From contig CAMCWM010000003.1 of assembly GCA_945882215.1 (NCBI GenBank), positions 1-64,000 of the forward strand: DNA of 64,000 bases, given 5' to 3'. This document shows positions 25,545-34,885 of this stretch, one piece after another. The notes beneath the pieces were generated by a model, which was given only the letters and a program-made list of their open reading frames with translations, did no database searches and was not told the origin of the DNA. This DNA comes from Akkermansia muciniphila (GTDB lineage: Bacteria > Verrucomicrobiota > Verrucomicrobiia > Verrucomicrobiales > Verrucomicrobiaceae). Position numbers and translations under genes: made by a program. Each line of letters starts with the position of its first letter. Position 1 is the stretch's first letter.

Positions 25545-28500
25545 ATGAAAACGCTCGCCCTTGCCCTCCTCCTGCCGCTCGCCGCCCTCGCCCTGCCCTC
25601 CATAGCCTTGGCGCAGGAGGGCGAAAACGAAATCGGCTTCATTGAGCGCTTCGCCCTCGCCGCCGACCGCGAAAAAGCCCTCGGTGAACTCGTTCCCGGT
25701 TCCGAAGAGTATTACTTCTTCCACGCCCTCCATTATCAAAACGTCCGCGACACCGCGAAGCTCAACGACCTCCTCAACCAGTGGCGCAAACGCGCGCCCG
25801 ACGAAAACGAGCAGCGCCGCATCATCGAAAACCGCGAGGCCATCCTCAACTACGAACGCGATCCGCAGGGCACGCTCAAGTACCTCATCGAGCGCCTCGG
25901 CATCCGCCACGACCACCAGCAGGAGGTCCGCGACCAAAAGCCCGACCTGCCCACCAGCCTCGACCAGGCCAAAATCTCCCGCGAGGTCTTCCTCCGTGAT
26001 GCGCTCAACAACGACCGCGCCTTGCAATCCCTCACCCAGGACGCTCTCGCGGCCTTGATCCGCGATCAGGTGCCGCTCACGCCAGACCAGCGCCGCTCAG
26101 TGCTGCAAAAGCTCCAGCGCCCCGACGTGCCAAATCTCGTCGCCGCTCTCAATGCGGACTTCAAAGCGGAACCGAACATCGGTTTCGGCGATTTGCCCAT
26201 TCATCGCCAGCTTTTACTTACCCAACTCGACGAGCTGAAAGGCGAGCACGGCAGGAGCACCAACTTCATTTACACCTACCTGCGCAAACTGGCCCCCAAC
26301 GCCGATGTAAACCTCGAATACGACGAAGCGGAGCGCGAGGCCTGGCTCGACCGCGTATGGGCCTTTGCCGAAGGCGTTTCATCGCACAAAACTCTCAAAG
26401 CCCGCATCCTCTACCTCCGCCTCGATCACGACCGCAAAAAAGGCGTCTATGACCGCGAACGCTTCCTCGCCTACCTCAAACTCCCCCGCCGGATGCCCTA
26501 CATCAACGAGGAGTTCTTGCGGACCTACAACTCCGACTGGAGCGACCTCGACGCCGACCTCAGCGAGCCGCTGATCAGCTCGCCGCCCGTCCACAACGAC
26601 GAAGAACTCGTCCGCGACTACTTCCTCCACCTCTTCGCCACCGCCCAAGCCGACGCCACCGCGCCGCAGCTTCTTGCTCCGTGGACCGAGCATGTGAGCG
26701 ACACCTGGCTCAAACCCATCCTCGCCGAGGCGCTGATCACCAACGGCATCGGCAATCCCGAGCGCTGGGCCTCGCTCATCACGCCCACCGAGTTTCAGCA
26801 GCTCAAAGAACGCGTGGACATCGAATTCCCCGCAACGAACGCACCGCAGTTCCTGCCGGGCGACGACATCGCCTTCGATGTCATCGTCAAAAACACGCCG
26901 AAGCTCATCGTGAAGATTTTCGAGCTGAACACGCTCAATTTCTTCCAGACGCAGCAGCGCCAGCTCAACACCGATCTCAATCTCGACGGCCTCGTCGCCA
27001 ACAGCGAGCAGACGCACGCCTTCGACGGCGGCCCCTTCAACCGCACGCGGCAGAAATTCCAGTTCCCCGACCTCAAAGGCAAGCGCGGCGCCTGGATCAT
27101 CGAGTTCATCGGTGGTGGCCGCAGCAGCCGCGCCCTCATCCGCACCGGCCAATACCACGCGCTTCAGCAAACCGGCCCTGCGGGCGATTTGATCCTCGTC
27201 CTTGATGAAAAGAATCAGCCCGTGAAGGAGGCCGCCGTGTGGTTTGAAGGTCGCAAACTCAGCGTCGATGAAAAACTCGGCCGCATCGCCATTCCGTTCA
27301 CCAACCAGCCCGGCACAAAAAACCTCATCATTGGCGACACCACCGGCACCTTCGCCACGCTCACCTCCTTCACGCATCACGCCGAAGATTATCGTCTCGA
27401 CACGCAATTCCACATCGAGCGCGAACAGCTCCTCGCCCGTCGCGAGGCCACGCTCGCCGTGCGCACCGCCTTGATGCTTGGCGAAACGCATCTCGCCCCC
27501 GAACTGCTCACCGAGCCGAAGCTGACCATCACCAGCACCACCCACGACGGCATCTCCACCACCCGCGAAGTCAAAGACCTCAAACTCAGCGCCGGCAGTG
27601 TCCTCACGCACAAGCTCACCGTCCCCGAGCGCCTCGCATCACTCACCGTGGCCTTCAGCGCCAAAGTCGATGTCCTCAGCGCCGGTGGCGAAAAACGCGA
27701 TGTCTCCGCGCAGCACGCATGGACCCTCAACGGCATCGACAAGACCGAAGCCGTCAACGACGGCCACCTCAGCACCTTCGACGGCCAGCGCATGTTTGAG
27801 CTTCTCGGCAAAAACGGCGAACCCGTTGCCGACCAGCAGGTCATCTTCACCTTCAAGCACCGCGAGTTCAACCGTGTGCAGACCGCTGCATTGCGCACGG
27901 ATGACAAGGGCCGCGTGGCGCTCGGCAAACTCGAAAACATCGCTCAAGTCACCGCCAAAATCCCCGACGGCCGCAGCAGCATGTGGCCGCTCGAAGACGC
28001 CGACACCACGCTTTCCACGATCATCCACGTCATCGAAGGCGAACCGATCCGCATCGCAGAAAGTAGAACGGGGTTTCAACCCGTCTCTCTGCTCGCTCAA
28101 ACCGTCGGAACCTTCACCGCCGATCACCAAGCCCTTCTCAAATCCGAAAACGGCTTCCTCACCATTACCGGCCTCAAGCCTGGCGACTACTCCCTCAAAC
28201 TCGCCGACCAACTCATCGACATCAAAGTCACGAAAGGCTCCGTCATCGGCGGCTGGGCGCTCGGCAAGCACCGTCAGCTCGAACTCAAAGGCAACTCTCC
28301 GCTGCACATCGCCAGCGTCGAGAACGACAAAGACTTCATCACCGTCAAACTCGCCCACAGCAGCCCGTTTGCGCGTGTCCACATCGCCGCATCGCGCTTC
28401 GATCCCGGCAGCGGCATCTTCGGTGGCCTTGGCGGCTTCACCCGCTTCGGCGCGGCCTCCGGCTCGCCAGCGCGGAATCCGAATCTCTACTCCGCTGGAC

Positions 28501-31500
28501 GCGAGATCGGTGATGAATACCGCTACATCCTCGAACGCCGCTACGCGAAGCTCTTCCCAGGCAACATGCTCACCCGCCCCGGCCTGCTGCTCAATCCCTG
28601 GGAAATCCGCAGCACCAATCTTGAAGAATTGAGGCTGCAAGCAGGCGAGGGCGCTTCTCAGACACGCGGCGGAGCCGCAGGCGGCATGGCACCCGCCGAG
28701 GCGATGCTCGCAAAGAAAATGAAGGCCCAGGCAAGCCCGCAAGGCGGCACCAACCTCGACTTCCTCGCCGAATCCGCGCCGGTCATCTATAATCTCGTTC
28801 CTGACAAAGACGGCGTCGTGCGCATCGAGCGCAAAGCGCTCGGCGACCGCCAGCATGTGCAAATCTACGCCGAGGACCTGCACAACGCCTCCTGGCGTAC
28901 GCTCACGCTGCCAGAGGTGCCGACGAAGTTCGCCGACCAGCGCCTCGCGCGGAATCTTGATCCCGTGAAGCCCTTCACGCAGAAAAAGGAGATCACCGTG
29001 CTCGAAACCGGCAAGTCCCTCACGCTCGCCGACATCCTCACCAGCGAGCTCGAAACCTACGACTCCCTCGGCGGCATCCACTCGCTGTTCACCACACTCA
29101 GCGGCAACGGCCATCTGGCAGAATTCGCCTTCATCCTGAACTGGCCGAACCTCAAGGACGACGAGAAACGCGCCAAATACGGCGAGTTCGCCTGCCACGA
29201 GCTGAGCTTCTTCCTCTCCCGCAAAGACAAACCGTTCTTCGAACAAGTCATCAAGCCCTACCTCGCGAACAAGAAGGACAAGACCTTCATGGACGAGTTC
29301 CTCCTCGGCCTTGATCTGCAAAAATACCTCGAACCCTGGGTCTATGCCCGCCTCAACGTCGTCGAACGCATTCTCCTGGCCCAACGCATCGAGAACGAAG
29401 CTCCGAACGCCGCGAGACATGTGCGCGAGCTGTGGGAAATGATTCCGCCGAATCCCGAGCAAGCCGATCATCTCTTTGAAACAGCGTTGCGTGGCCGAGC
29501 GATGGAGTTCGGTGATTCAGGTGCCGGAGTTGCTTTCGATAAGGCCAAATCAGAGATGGCCGCGAATGCTCCACCGCCACCACCCATGTTGCCCGCGACA
29601 TCACCTGCGGCACTCATGGACAATTTTGCCGCCGAACCCGCTGCTGGCGGTGGTTTTGGGAAAGGCATGGGAATGGGTGGCGCTCCAGGTGCGCTTCGAC
29701 GCTCCATGACCGCCGAAGAACTGCGGGCACTGCCTCAATTAAAAGCCGCCGATGGAGATCGCGCGGCGGGCCGCAAAGAACTCGAAAAGCTCGGCGCAGA
29801 ACGTGAGGTGGCTCTGGGGGAGACCTTGGCCCTCAACGGCGGCACTACCTACACGGGAGCCACCGTCATCAGAGCCGGAACATTGGCCTACTTTGGCGCG
29901 GCTGACGCTCAGAACGCTCGTGGGCTCGTCCGCGCCTTCTTCCGAGCGCTCGGCCCGACGAAGGAATGGGCGGAGAACAACTACTACAAGCTGCGCATCA
30001 CCGAGCAGGCTGCCGAACTCGTCACCGTGAACGCCTTTTGGCGTGATTACGCGGCCTGGGTGGCCGCTGGATCGAAGAATGGCTTCGTTTCATCGAATGT
30101 GGCCGAGGCGAGCCGCAACTTCACCGAGATGATGCTGGCGCTCGCGGTGCTCGATCTGCCGTTTGAGGCGGCGAAACACACCACGAAGGCCGACAACGGC
30201 CAGTTCACCTTCACCGCAGGCGGGCCGGTCATTTTGTATCACAAGGAGATCAAACCCGCTGCGACCAAAAACAACGCGCAGGGCCAGCTTCTCGTGTCGC
30301 AGAGCTTCTTCCGCCATGGCGACCGCTATCGCCAGGAGGGGAACGAGAAGTTCGAGAAATACGTCACCACCGAGTTCCTCACCGGCGCGACGTATGGGGC
30401 GAACATCGTTGTCACCAATCCCACCAGCAGCCCGGTGAAGGCCGTGGTGCTGCTGCAAATCCCGCAGGGCGCGCTGCCCGTGCTCGGCAGCAAGGCCACC
30501 AACAGCCGTCAGGTGCGTCTGGAGCCTTACACGACCCAGACCTTCGAGTATCACTTCTACTTCCCGCTCGTGCCCGCGAAGGCCGGGCTCAAGTTCGCGC
30601 ATTTCCCGGTCAATGTCGCCACCGCCACCGGTTCAGCCGCCGCGAAGCCGTTTGAGTTCAACGCCGTCGCCAAACTCACTGAAGTGGACAAGGCTTCATG
30701 GGATTACGTGTCGCAATACGGCACTGATGCGGAGGTGTTCAGCTTCCTCGACCAGAACAACCTCGAAGGACTCAACCTGGAGCGCATCGCATGGCGCTGC
30801 CGCAAGAGCAGCGACTTCTACCAGAAGCTCGTCGCCTTCATGAACCAGCATCACGTCGCGGACGATGCCGTTTTCAGCTACGCCTTCCTCCACAACGACG
30901 CCTCGACACTCGGCCAGATGTTGAAGGACGACGAAAGCTACGGCCCTTACCTCGCCAGCAAGCTGCTCACCATCGAGCCCATCGAACTGCGCAGCTACGA
31001 GCACCTCGAATACTCCCCGCTCGTGAATCAGCGCGCACATCGTGTTGGCAGCGAGTGGCGCGTCGCGAATCCGGCGGTGCTGGAGGAATACACGCAGCTT
31101 CTCGGCATCCTCGCCTTCAAGCCGCAGCTCGATGCGATGGACAGCATGAGCGTGACCTACTTCCTCTTCCTGCAAGACCGCGTGGAGGAGGCGCTGGCCC
31201 GCTTCAAGGCCATCGACGCCGCCAAGCTGCCCACACGCCTCCAGCACGACTATTTCCAGTGCTACGCCGCCTTCTACGAGGGAGATCTCGCCAACGCTCG
31301 CGGTCTCGCCGCCAAATACGCCGACCATCCCGTCCCACGCTGGAGGACACTCTTTGCCGATGTGACCACGCAGCTCGATGAGATCGAAGGCAAGGCCGCG
31401 AAGAACGAAAAGACTGACAAACCCGACCGCGAGAAGCAGCAGGCCGAACTTGCCGCCACGGAGCCGACGTTTGAGTTTAAGGTGGAGAACAAAACCATCG

Positions 31501-32114
31501 CTCTGAGCTGGAAAAATCTCTCCGAAGTCACACTGAACTACTACCTGATGGACCCCGAGTTCAGCTTCAGCAGCAATCCGTTTGTGAGCCAAGACTCCGG
31601 TCGCTTCAGCATCATCAAGCCGAACAAAACCGCCACCCAGGCGCTGCCGAAGGACCAAACAACGCTCGAAGTCGCCCTGCCCGCAGAGTTCACCAAAGCC
31701 AACGTGCTCGTGGAGATCATAGGTGCCGGACAGCGCAAGACCCAGGCCTACCACGCCAACACGCTGAAGCTCACGCTCACCGAAAACTATGGCCGACTCG
31801 AAACCCGCGATGCCGCCACTGACAAACCTTTGCCAAAAGCTTATGTGAAGGTCTATGCCAAACTCAACAACGGCACCGTGCGCTTCTTCAAAGACGGCTA
31901 CACCGACCTGCGCGGCCGTTTCGACTACGCCAGTCTCAACGCTCCCGAAAACGGCGCTCCGCAGCCCACACCGTATGAGCCTGCGCCCGCCAACGGCCTC
32001 GATTACCAGATGCTCAAGCCCGCTGAACTGAACAGCGTCGAAAAACTCTCCCTCCTCATCCTTAGCGACACGCATGGAGCCACCGTGAAGGAAGTGAATC
32101 CGCCAGGACGGTGA
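25545..32114 (+). CDS. Giant secreted protein of unknown function (2189 residues)
   Basis: The start at 25545 gives a signal peptide (MKTLALALLLPLAALALPSIALAQ). Residues about 20-430 are helical. The region from about 430 to 800 has beta-rich segments with a regulatory or macroglobulin-like look (LILVLDEKNQPVKEAAVWFEG, VFTFKHREF-type strands), so a distant alpha-2-macroglobulin-like organisation is possible but not shown. A Met/Gly/Pro linker at about 1340-1400 precedes an autotransporter-like strand-repeat segment at 1427-1451. Large helical and beta regions continue to the C-terminus (TLNYYLMDPEFSFSSNPF, LRGRFDYASLN). A REP-like hairpin is translated at about residues 840-848. No catalytic motif is recognised; an envelope or surface location is inferred. 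Confidence 0.85.
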   Translation: MKTLALALLLPLAALALPSIALAQEGENEIGFIERFALAADREKALGELVPGSEEYYFFHALHYQNVRDTAKLNDLLNQWRKRAPDENEQRRIIENREAILNYERDPQGTLKYLIERLGIRHDHQQEVRDQKPDLPTSLDQAKISREVFLRDALNNDRALQSLTQDALAALIRDQVPLTPDQRRSVLQKLQRPDVPNLVAALNADFKAEPNIGFGDLPIHRQLLLTQLDELKGEHGRSTNFIYTYLRKLAPNADVNLEYDEAEREAWLDRVWAFAEGVSSHKTLKARILYLRLDHDRKKGVYDRERFLAYLKLPRRMPYINEEFLRTYNSDWSDLDADLSEPLISSPPVHNDEELVRDYFLHLFATAQADATAPQLLAPWTEHVSDTWLKPILAEALITNGIGNPERWASLITPTEFQQLKERVDIEFPATNAPQFLPGDDIAFDVIVKNTPKLIVKIFELNTLNFFQTQQRQLNTDLNLDGLVANSEQTHAFDGGPFNRTRQKFQFPDLKGKRGAWIIEFIGGGRSSRALIRTGQYHALQQTGPAGDLILVLDEKNQPVKEAAVWFEGRKLSVDEKLGRIAIPFTNQPGTKNLIIGDTTGTFATLTSFTHHAEDYRLDTQFHIEREQLLARREATLAVRTALMLGETHLAPELLTEPKLTITSTTHDGISTTREVKDLKLSAGSVLTHKLTVPERLASLTVAFSAKVDVLSAGGEKRDVSAQHAWTLNGIDKTEAVNDGHLSTFDGQRMFELLGKNGEPVADQQVIFTFKHREFNRVQTAALRTDDKGRVALGKLENIAQVTAKIPDGRSSMWPLEDADTTLSTIIHVIEGEPIRIAESRTGFQPVSLLAQTVGTFTADHQALLKSENGFLTITGLKPGDYSLKLADQLIDIKVTKGSVIGGWALGKHRQLELKGNSPLHIASVENDKDFITVKLAHSSPFARVHIAASRFDPGSGIFGGLGGFTRFGAASGSPARNPNLYSAGREIGDEYRYILERRYAKLFPGNMLTRPGLLLNPWEIRSTNLEELRLQAGEGASQTRGGAAGGMAPAEAMLAKKMKAQASPQGGTNLDFLAESAPVIYNLVPDKDGVVRIERKALGDRQHVQIYAEDLHNASWRTLTLPEVPTKFADQRLARNLDPVKPFTQKKEITVLETGKSLTLADILTSELETYDSLGGIHSLFTTLSGNGHLAEFAFILNWPNLKDDEKRAKYGEFACHELSFFLSRKDKPFFEQVIKPYLANKKDKTFMDEFLLGLDLQKYLEPWVYARLNVVERILLAQRIENEAPNAARHVRELWEMIPPNPEQADHLFETALRGRAMEFGDSGAGVAFDKAKSEMAANAPPPPPMLPATSPAALMDNFAAEPAAGGGFGKGMGMGGAPGALRRSMTAEELRALPQLKAADGDRAAGRKELEKLGAEREVALGETLALNGGTTYTGATVIRAGTLAYFGAADAQNARGLVRAFFRALGPTKEWAENNYYKLRITEQAAELVTVNAFWRDYAAWVAAGSKNGFVSSNVAEASRNFTEMMLALAVLDLPFEAAKHTTKADNGQFTFTAGGPVILYHKEIKPAATKNNAQGQLLVSQSFFRHGDRYRQEGNEKFEKYVTTEFLTGATYGANIVVTNPTSSPVKAVVLLQIPQGALPVLGSKATNSRQVRLEPYTTQTFEYHFYFPLVPAKAGLKFAHFPVNVATATGSAAAKPFEFNAVAKLTEVDKASWDYVSQYGTDAEVFSFLDQNNLEGLNLERIAWRCRKSSDFYQKLVAFMNQHHVADDAVFSYAFLHNDASTLGQMLKDDESYGPYLASKLLTIEPIELRSYEHLEYSPLVNQRAHRVGSEWRVANPAVLEEYTQLLGILAFKPQLDAMDSMSVTYFLFLQDRVEEALARFKAIDAAKLPTRLQHDYFQCYAAFYEGDLANARGLAAKYADHPVPRWRTLFADVTTQLDEIEGKAAKNEKTDKPDREKQQAELAATEPTFEFKVENKTIALSWKNLSEVTLNYYLMDPEFSFSSNPFVSQDSGRFSIIKPNKTATQALPKDQTTLEVALPAEFTKANVLVEIIGAGQRKTQAYHANTLKLTLTENYGRLETRDAATDKPLPKAYVKVYAKLNNGTVRFFKDGYTDLRGRFDYASLNAPENGAPQPTPYEPAPANGLDYQMLKPAELNSVEKLSLLILSDTHGATVKEVNPPGR
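28063..28087. repeat. REP-like hairpin inside the giant ORF
   Basis: ACGGG (28068-28072) pairs with CCCGT (28080-28084) around GTTTCAA, preceded by GTAG. The whole resembles the GTAGCACAGGCTTTCCAG-type arm at 58500-58521. It is translated in frame as SRTGFQPVS without interrupting the gene. Confidence 0.6.
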
Positions 32115-32192
32115 TTGGCAGTTTGTTGTTCACGTGTCAGCGTGTTTGTGAGAGAAGAGGCCATGCCAAAGCGTGAACAACACCCAACCGCC

Positions 32193-33260
32193 ATGATCCG
32201 CACTCTCTTCCTCGTTTTCGCCATCGCTTTCACCGCTTCCGCCCGTGACAAGACACTCGACATCTACTGGATCGACTCCGAGGGCGGCGGTTCGACGCTG
32301 ATCGTGACGCCAGCGGGCGAATCGGTGCTGATTGACACGGGGAATCCCGGTGGACGTGATCCGCAGCGCATTCAGAAGGTCGCCACCGAGATCGCGGGGC
32401 TCACGCGCATCGACCACGTCGTCATCACGCACTTTCATGTCGATCACTTTGGCGGACTGGCCGAGCTGGCGGCGCTGATGCCGGTGGGGACGCTTTATGA
32501 CAAGGGAATCACGGAGGGCAGCCCGGATGGCAAGGCGCAGGACATGCGCTGGACGTTGATGAGCCGCCCGTATCGCGATGCGAAGGTCGAGAAACGCGTC
32601 ACGCTGGCTGCGGGGGATGTTGTGCCACTCAAACAGGCTGAGGGCAGTCCAAAGCTTGTTTTGCGATGCCTTGGGGCGAATCAGAAGTTCATCCCGCCGT
32701 ATCCCGACCAGGCGGAAAACCCGCTAAAGGGCTCCGTGCCGCCCAAAGAGCCTGATCCGAGTGACAACGCCAACAGCGTCGTGCTGGTGCTCGAGTTTGG
32801 CGGTTTCCGCTTCTTCGATGGTGGTGATTTGACCTGGAATGCGGAGGAGAAACTTGTCTCGCCCTTCAATCTGGCCGGCACAGTTGATCTGTATCAGGTG
32901 AATCATCATGGGCTCGACAGCAGCAACAACCCCATGCTCATCCGCAGCCTTCAACCGACCGTCTCCGTGATGAACAACGGCCCGAAGAAAGGCACCAGCA
33001 AGAGCGCCATGGACGCGCTGAAGTCCACGCCGACGATCCAGGCCATGTATCAGGTGCATGAGAACATCCGCCCCGACGCCGAAAACACCACCGACAAGGC
33101 CATGATCGCGAATCATGGCGATCTGGCCGAGGGTTGCACCGCACAGCACATTCACTGCGTGGTGAGCGCGGATGGCAAGAACTACACGGTGGAGGTGCCG
33201 TCGCAGAAGCACTCGCGCGCATTTCAAACGCGTGAGAAAACGGCTGCGGGAGCCCGATAA
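32193..33260 (+). CDS. Exported metallo-beta-lactamase-fold hydrolase
   Basis: A 355-residue protein. The start at 32193 gives a signal peptide ([17 protein letters not shown]). The MBL-fold metal site is clear: [21 protein letters not shown] and VNHHGLDSS, in an arrangement close to the ComEC C-terminal hydrolase domain. No membrane part is present, so this is a free-standing enzyme in the periplasm or outside. The substrate could be a phosphodiester or an ester; the sequence does not decide. It follows the giant secreted protein by 78 bp on the same strand. Confidence 0.88.
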   Translation: MIRTLFLVFAIAFTASARDKTLDIYWIDSEGGGSTLIVTPAGESVLIDTGNPGGRDPQRIQKVATEIAGLTRIDHVVITHFHVDHFGGLAELAALMPVGTLYDKGITEGSPDGKAQDMRWTLMSRPYRDAKVEKRVTLAAGDVVPLKQAEGSPKLVLRCLGANQKFIPPYPDQAENPLKGSVPPKEPDPSDNANSVVLVLEFGGFRFFDGGDLTWNAEEKLVSPFNLAGTVDLYQVNHHGLDSSNNPMLIRSLQPTVSVMNNGPKKGTSKSAMDALKSTPTIQAMYQVHENIRPDAENTTDKAMIANHGDLAEGCTAQHIHCVVSADGKNYTVEVPSQKHSRAFQTREKTAAGAR

Positions 33261-33266
33261 GTCAGA

Positions 33267-34883
33267 TCACCTGGCTTTTCGAAGATCGGAACGAATCACT
33301 GGCCCGAGCCACTTCGCTGTCTCGTCGGCGATGACGTTGTAGCCCGCGAGGTTTGGATGACGGTCGCCCGCCCAGCCGGGAAGGTGGCCGAAGATGCCAT
33401 CGAGGCGGTTGTCGAGCACGACGACCTGGGGATCGGCTCCAGGCTGAATGTAAGGCGTGGCAAACGCGCGGAGGTTCTCGGGAATCTTGGAAAGTGCGAA
33501 GCGGCGGTAGTTGAGACCGTCGGGGTTCTTCTTCAACTCGGCGAGATAGCGGGGCGCGATGTCGAAGAGCGTGAGCTTTTCCTCGGCGGCGATCTGTTTG
33601 ATGAGCGCGTTGATGTCCTCATGCAAGTTGTCGAGCGCGTAGGGGATGGCGGTCATCGGAATGAGCATCGCCTTCGGGTGGTCTTTACGCAGGCGTTCGA
33701 GGAGTTCATGGAAATCCCTCGGGAAGGCGGTTTTGAAGTCTTTGACCCGCGCCTGATCGTTCAGGCCGTAGCGGATGAAGATGTAGTCGGCCTGCGGTTT
33801 GGTCTTCACCGCCTTGTCATAGCGTGTGTCGAGCAAGCGGCGGATGTATTCGCCGCTGACACCTTCGTTGTACACATCACAGGGCGGCAGATCGGTCTGC
33901 TCGGCGAGCTTGATGCGCAACGTGTCCTCGATCTGAGGCTCATCAGGGGCCAGTTTCTTGGGAATGCTGGCCTCGGTGGTGCTGTCGCCGAGAAGGATGA
34001 TCTGTAGGCGCTTTTTGCCCGCAGTAGCATTGCTGAAGGCGAAAGGTTGCCCGCCGATGAGTTGATCGGAGGTAATCGTGGGGCAAATGCGCTTCTCGAC
34101 ATGCTGAATGAACAGCTCCGTGCCGCGCACATGGCTGACGAAGGGCCAGCGCGCGGGATTGTACATCGTGTCAGTCATGTCGCGCATGAGGACGACGTGC
34201 TTGCCGTTCTTCGCCATCTGGCGCAGGCCAAAGGGGCGGCCGCTGACGCACATGTTGAGATGCACGCCCATGAGGATGACGTTGTCGATGTTCTTCGACT
34301 CCAGGAGGTTCCAAATTTCGACGCCGTTGTCGCTGATGGCATCCTTGTCTTGATCGATGCGCAGCGTGTCGATCTGCTTCGTCCATGGAGCACGTGGATT
34401 GAGACCCTTGGCTTCGAGTTCCTTCGCCCAGGCGGCATGTTCCGCGGGATCATCGTCCTCGCCGCCGTCGGTTTGATCAATGGGATACACGGCCATCTCC
34501 TCGGCCGGGATTTGTTTGCACCACTCGCCGATTTTGTCAGGCAAGCGCGCGGCGGCGGGCGCGGACTTCGCGTGCTCGCGTGCCGGAGTGCCTTCATAGG
34601 GCTTCATGCAAGAACTCGGCGCATGAATGATCAGCACGCCGTCTTTGCGGGCCTTTTCGAGCACCTCATTGAAGCGCGGTGCCATCTCGCCTTCACGCGT
34701 GACGGCATTTTTGCAGTGATGCAAGTCCCACATGTCGCAGACGATGATGGCGGTGCGCGATGGCAGCCATTGTTCTTTGACGAGCGTGATTCTGCCAGAT
34801 GGCGAGCGGGATTGAAGTGTCAGCGAGAGGTCTGCGGAGAAGGCAGACAGCGTGAGAGCGAGGAGGAGGGCGATGATCTTCAT
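33267..34883 (-). CDS. Isochorismatase-like and SGNH-hydrolase fusion protein
   Basis: A 538-residue exported protein (signal MKIIALLLALTLSAFSA). The N-terminal half is an isochorismatase-like cysteine hydrolase: Asp in TAIIVCDMWDLHHC and the likely nucleophile Cys in LMGVHLNMCVSGR. The C-terminal half (from about residue 290) is an SGNH/GDSL hydrolase: LLGDSTTEAS (Ser), NEGVSGEYI (Gly), RYGLNDQA (Asn) and DRHPNLAGY (Asp and His). All core residues are present in both halves, so both may be active. Fusion of these two families is unusual. A role in degrading acylated or amidated carbohydrate is plausible but unproven. It lies 2 bp after a ceramidase-like gene, probably in one operon. Confidence 0.88.
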   Translation of the reverse strand: MKIIALLLALTLSAFSADLSLTLQSRSPSGRITLVKEQWLPSRTAIIVCDMWDLHHCKNAVTREGEMAPRFNEVLEKARKDGVLIIHAPSSCMKPYEGTPAREHAKSAPAAARLPDKIGEWCKQIPAEEMAVYPIDQTDGGEDDDPAEHAAWAKELEAKGLNPRAPWTKQIDTLRIDQDKDAISDNGVEIWNLLESKNIDNVILMGVHLNMCVSGRPFGLRQMAKNGKHVVLMRDMTDTMYNPARWPFVSHVRGTELFIQHVEKRICPTITSDQLIGGQPFAFSNATAGKKRLQIILLGDSTTEASIPKKLAPDEPQIEDTLRIKLAEQTDLPPCDVYNEGVSGEYIRRLLDTRYDKAVKTKPQADYIFIRYGLNDQARVKDFKTAFPRDFHELLERLRKDHPKAMLIPMTAIPYALDNLHEDINALIKQIAAEEKLTLFDIAPRYLAELKKNPDGLNYRRFALSKIPENLRAFATPYIQPGADPQVVVLDNRLDGIFGHLPGWAGDRHPNLAGYNVIADETAKWLGPVIRSDLRKAR

Positions 34884-34885
34884 AA

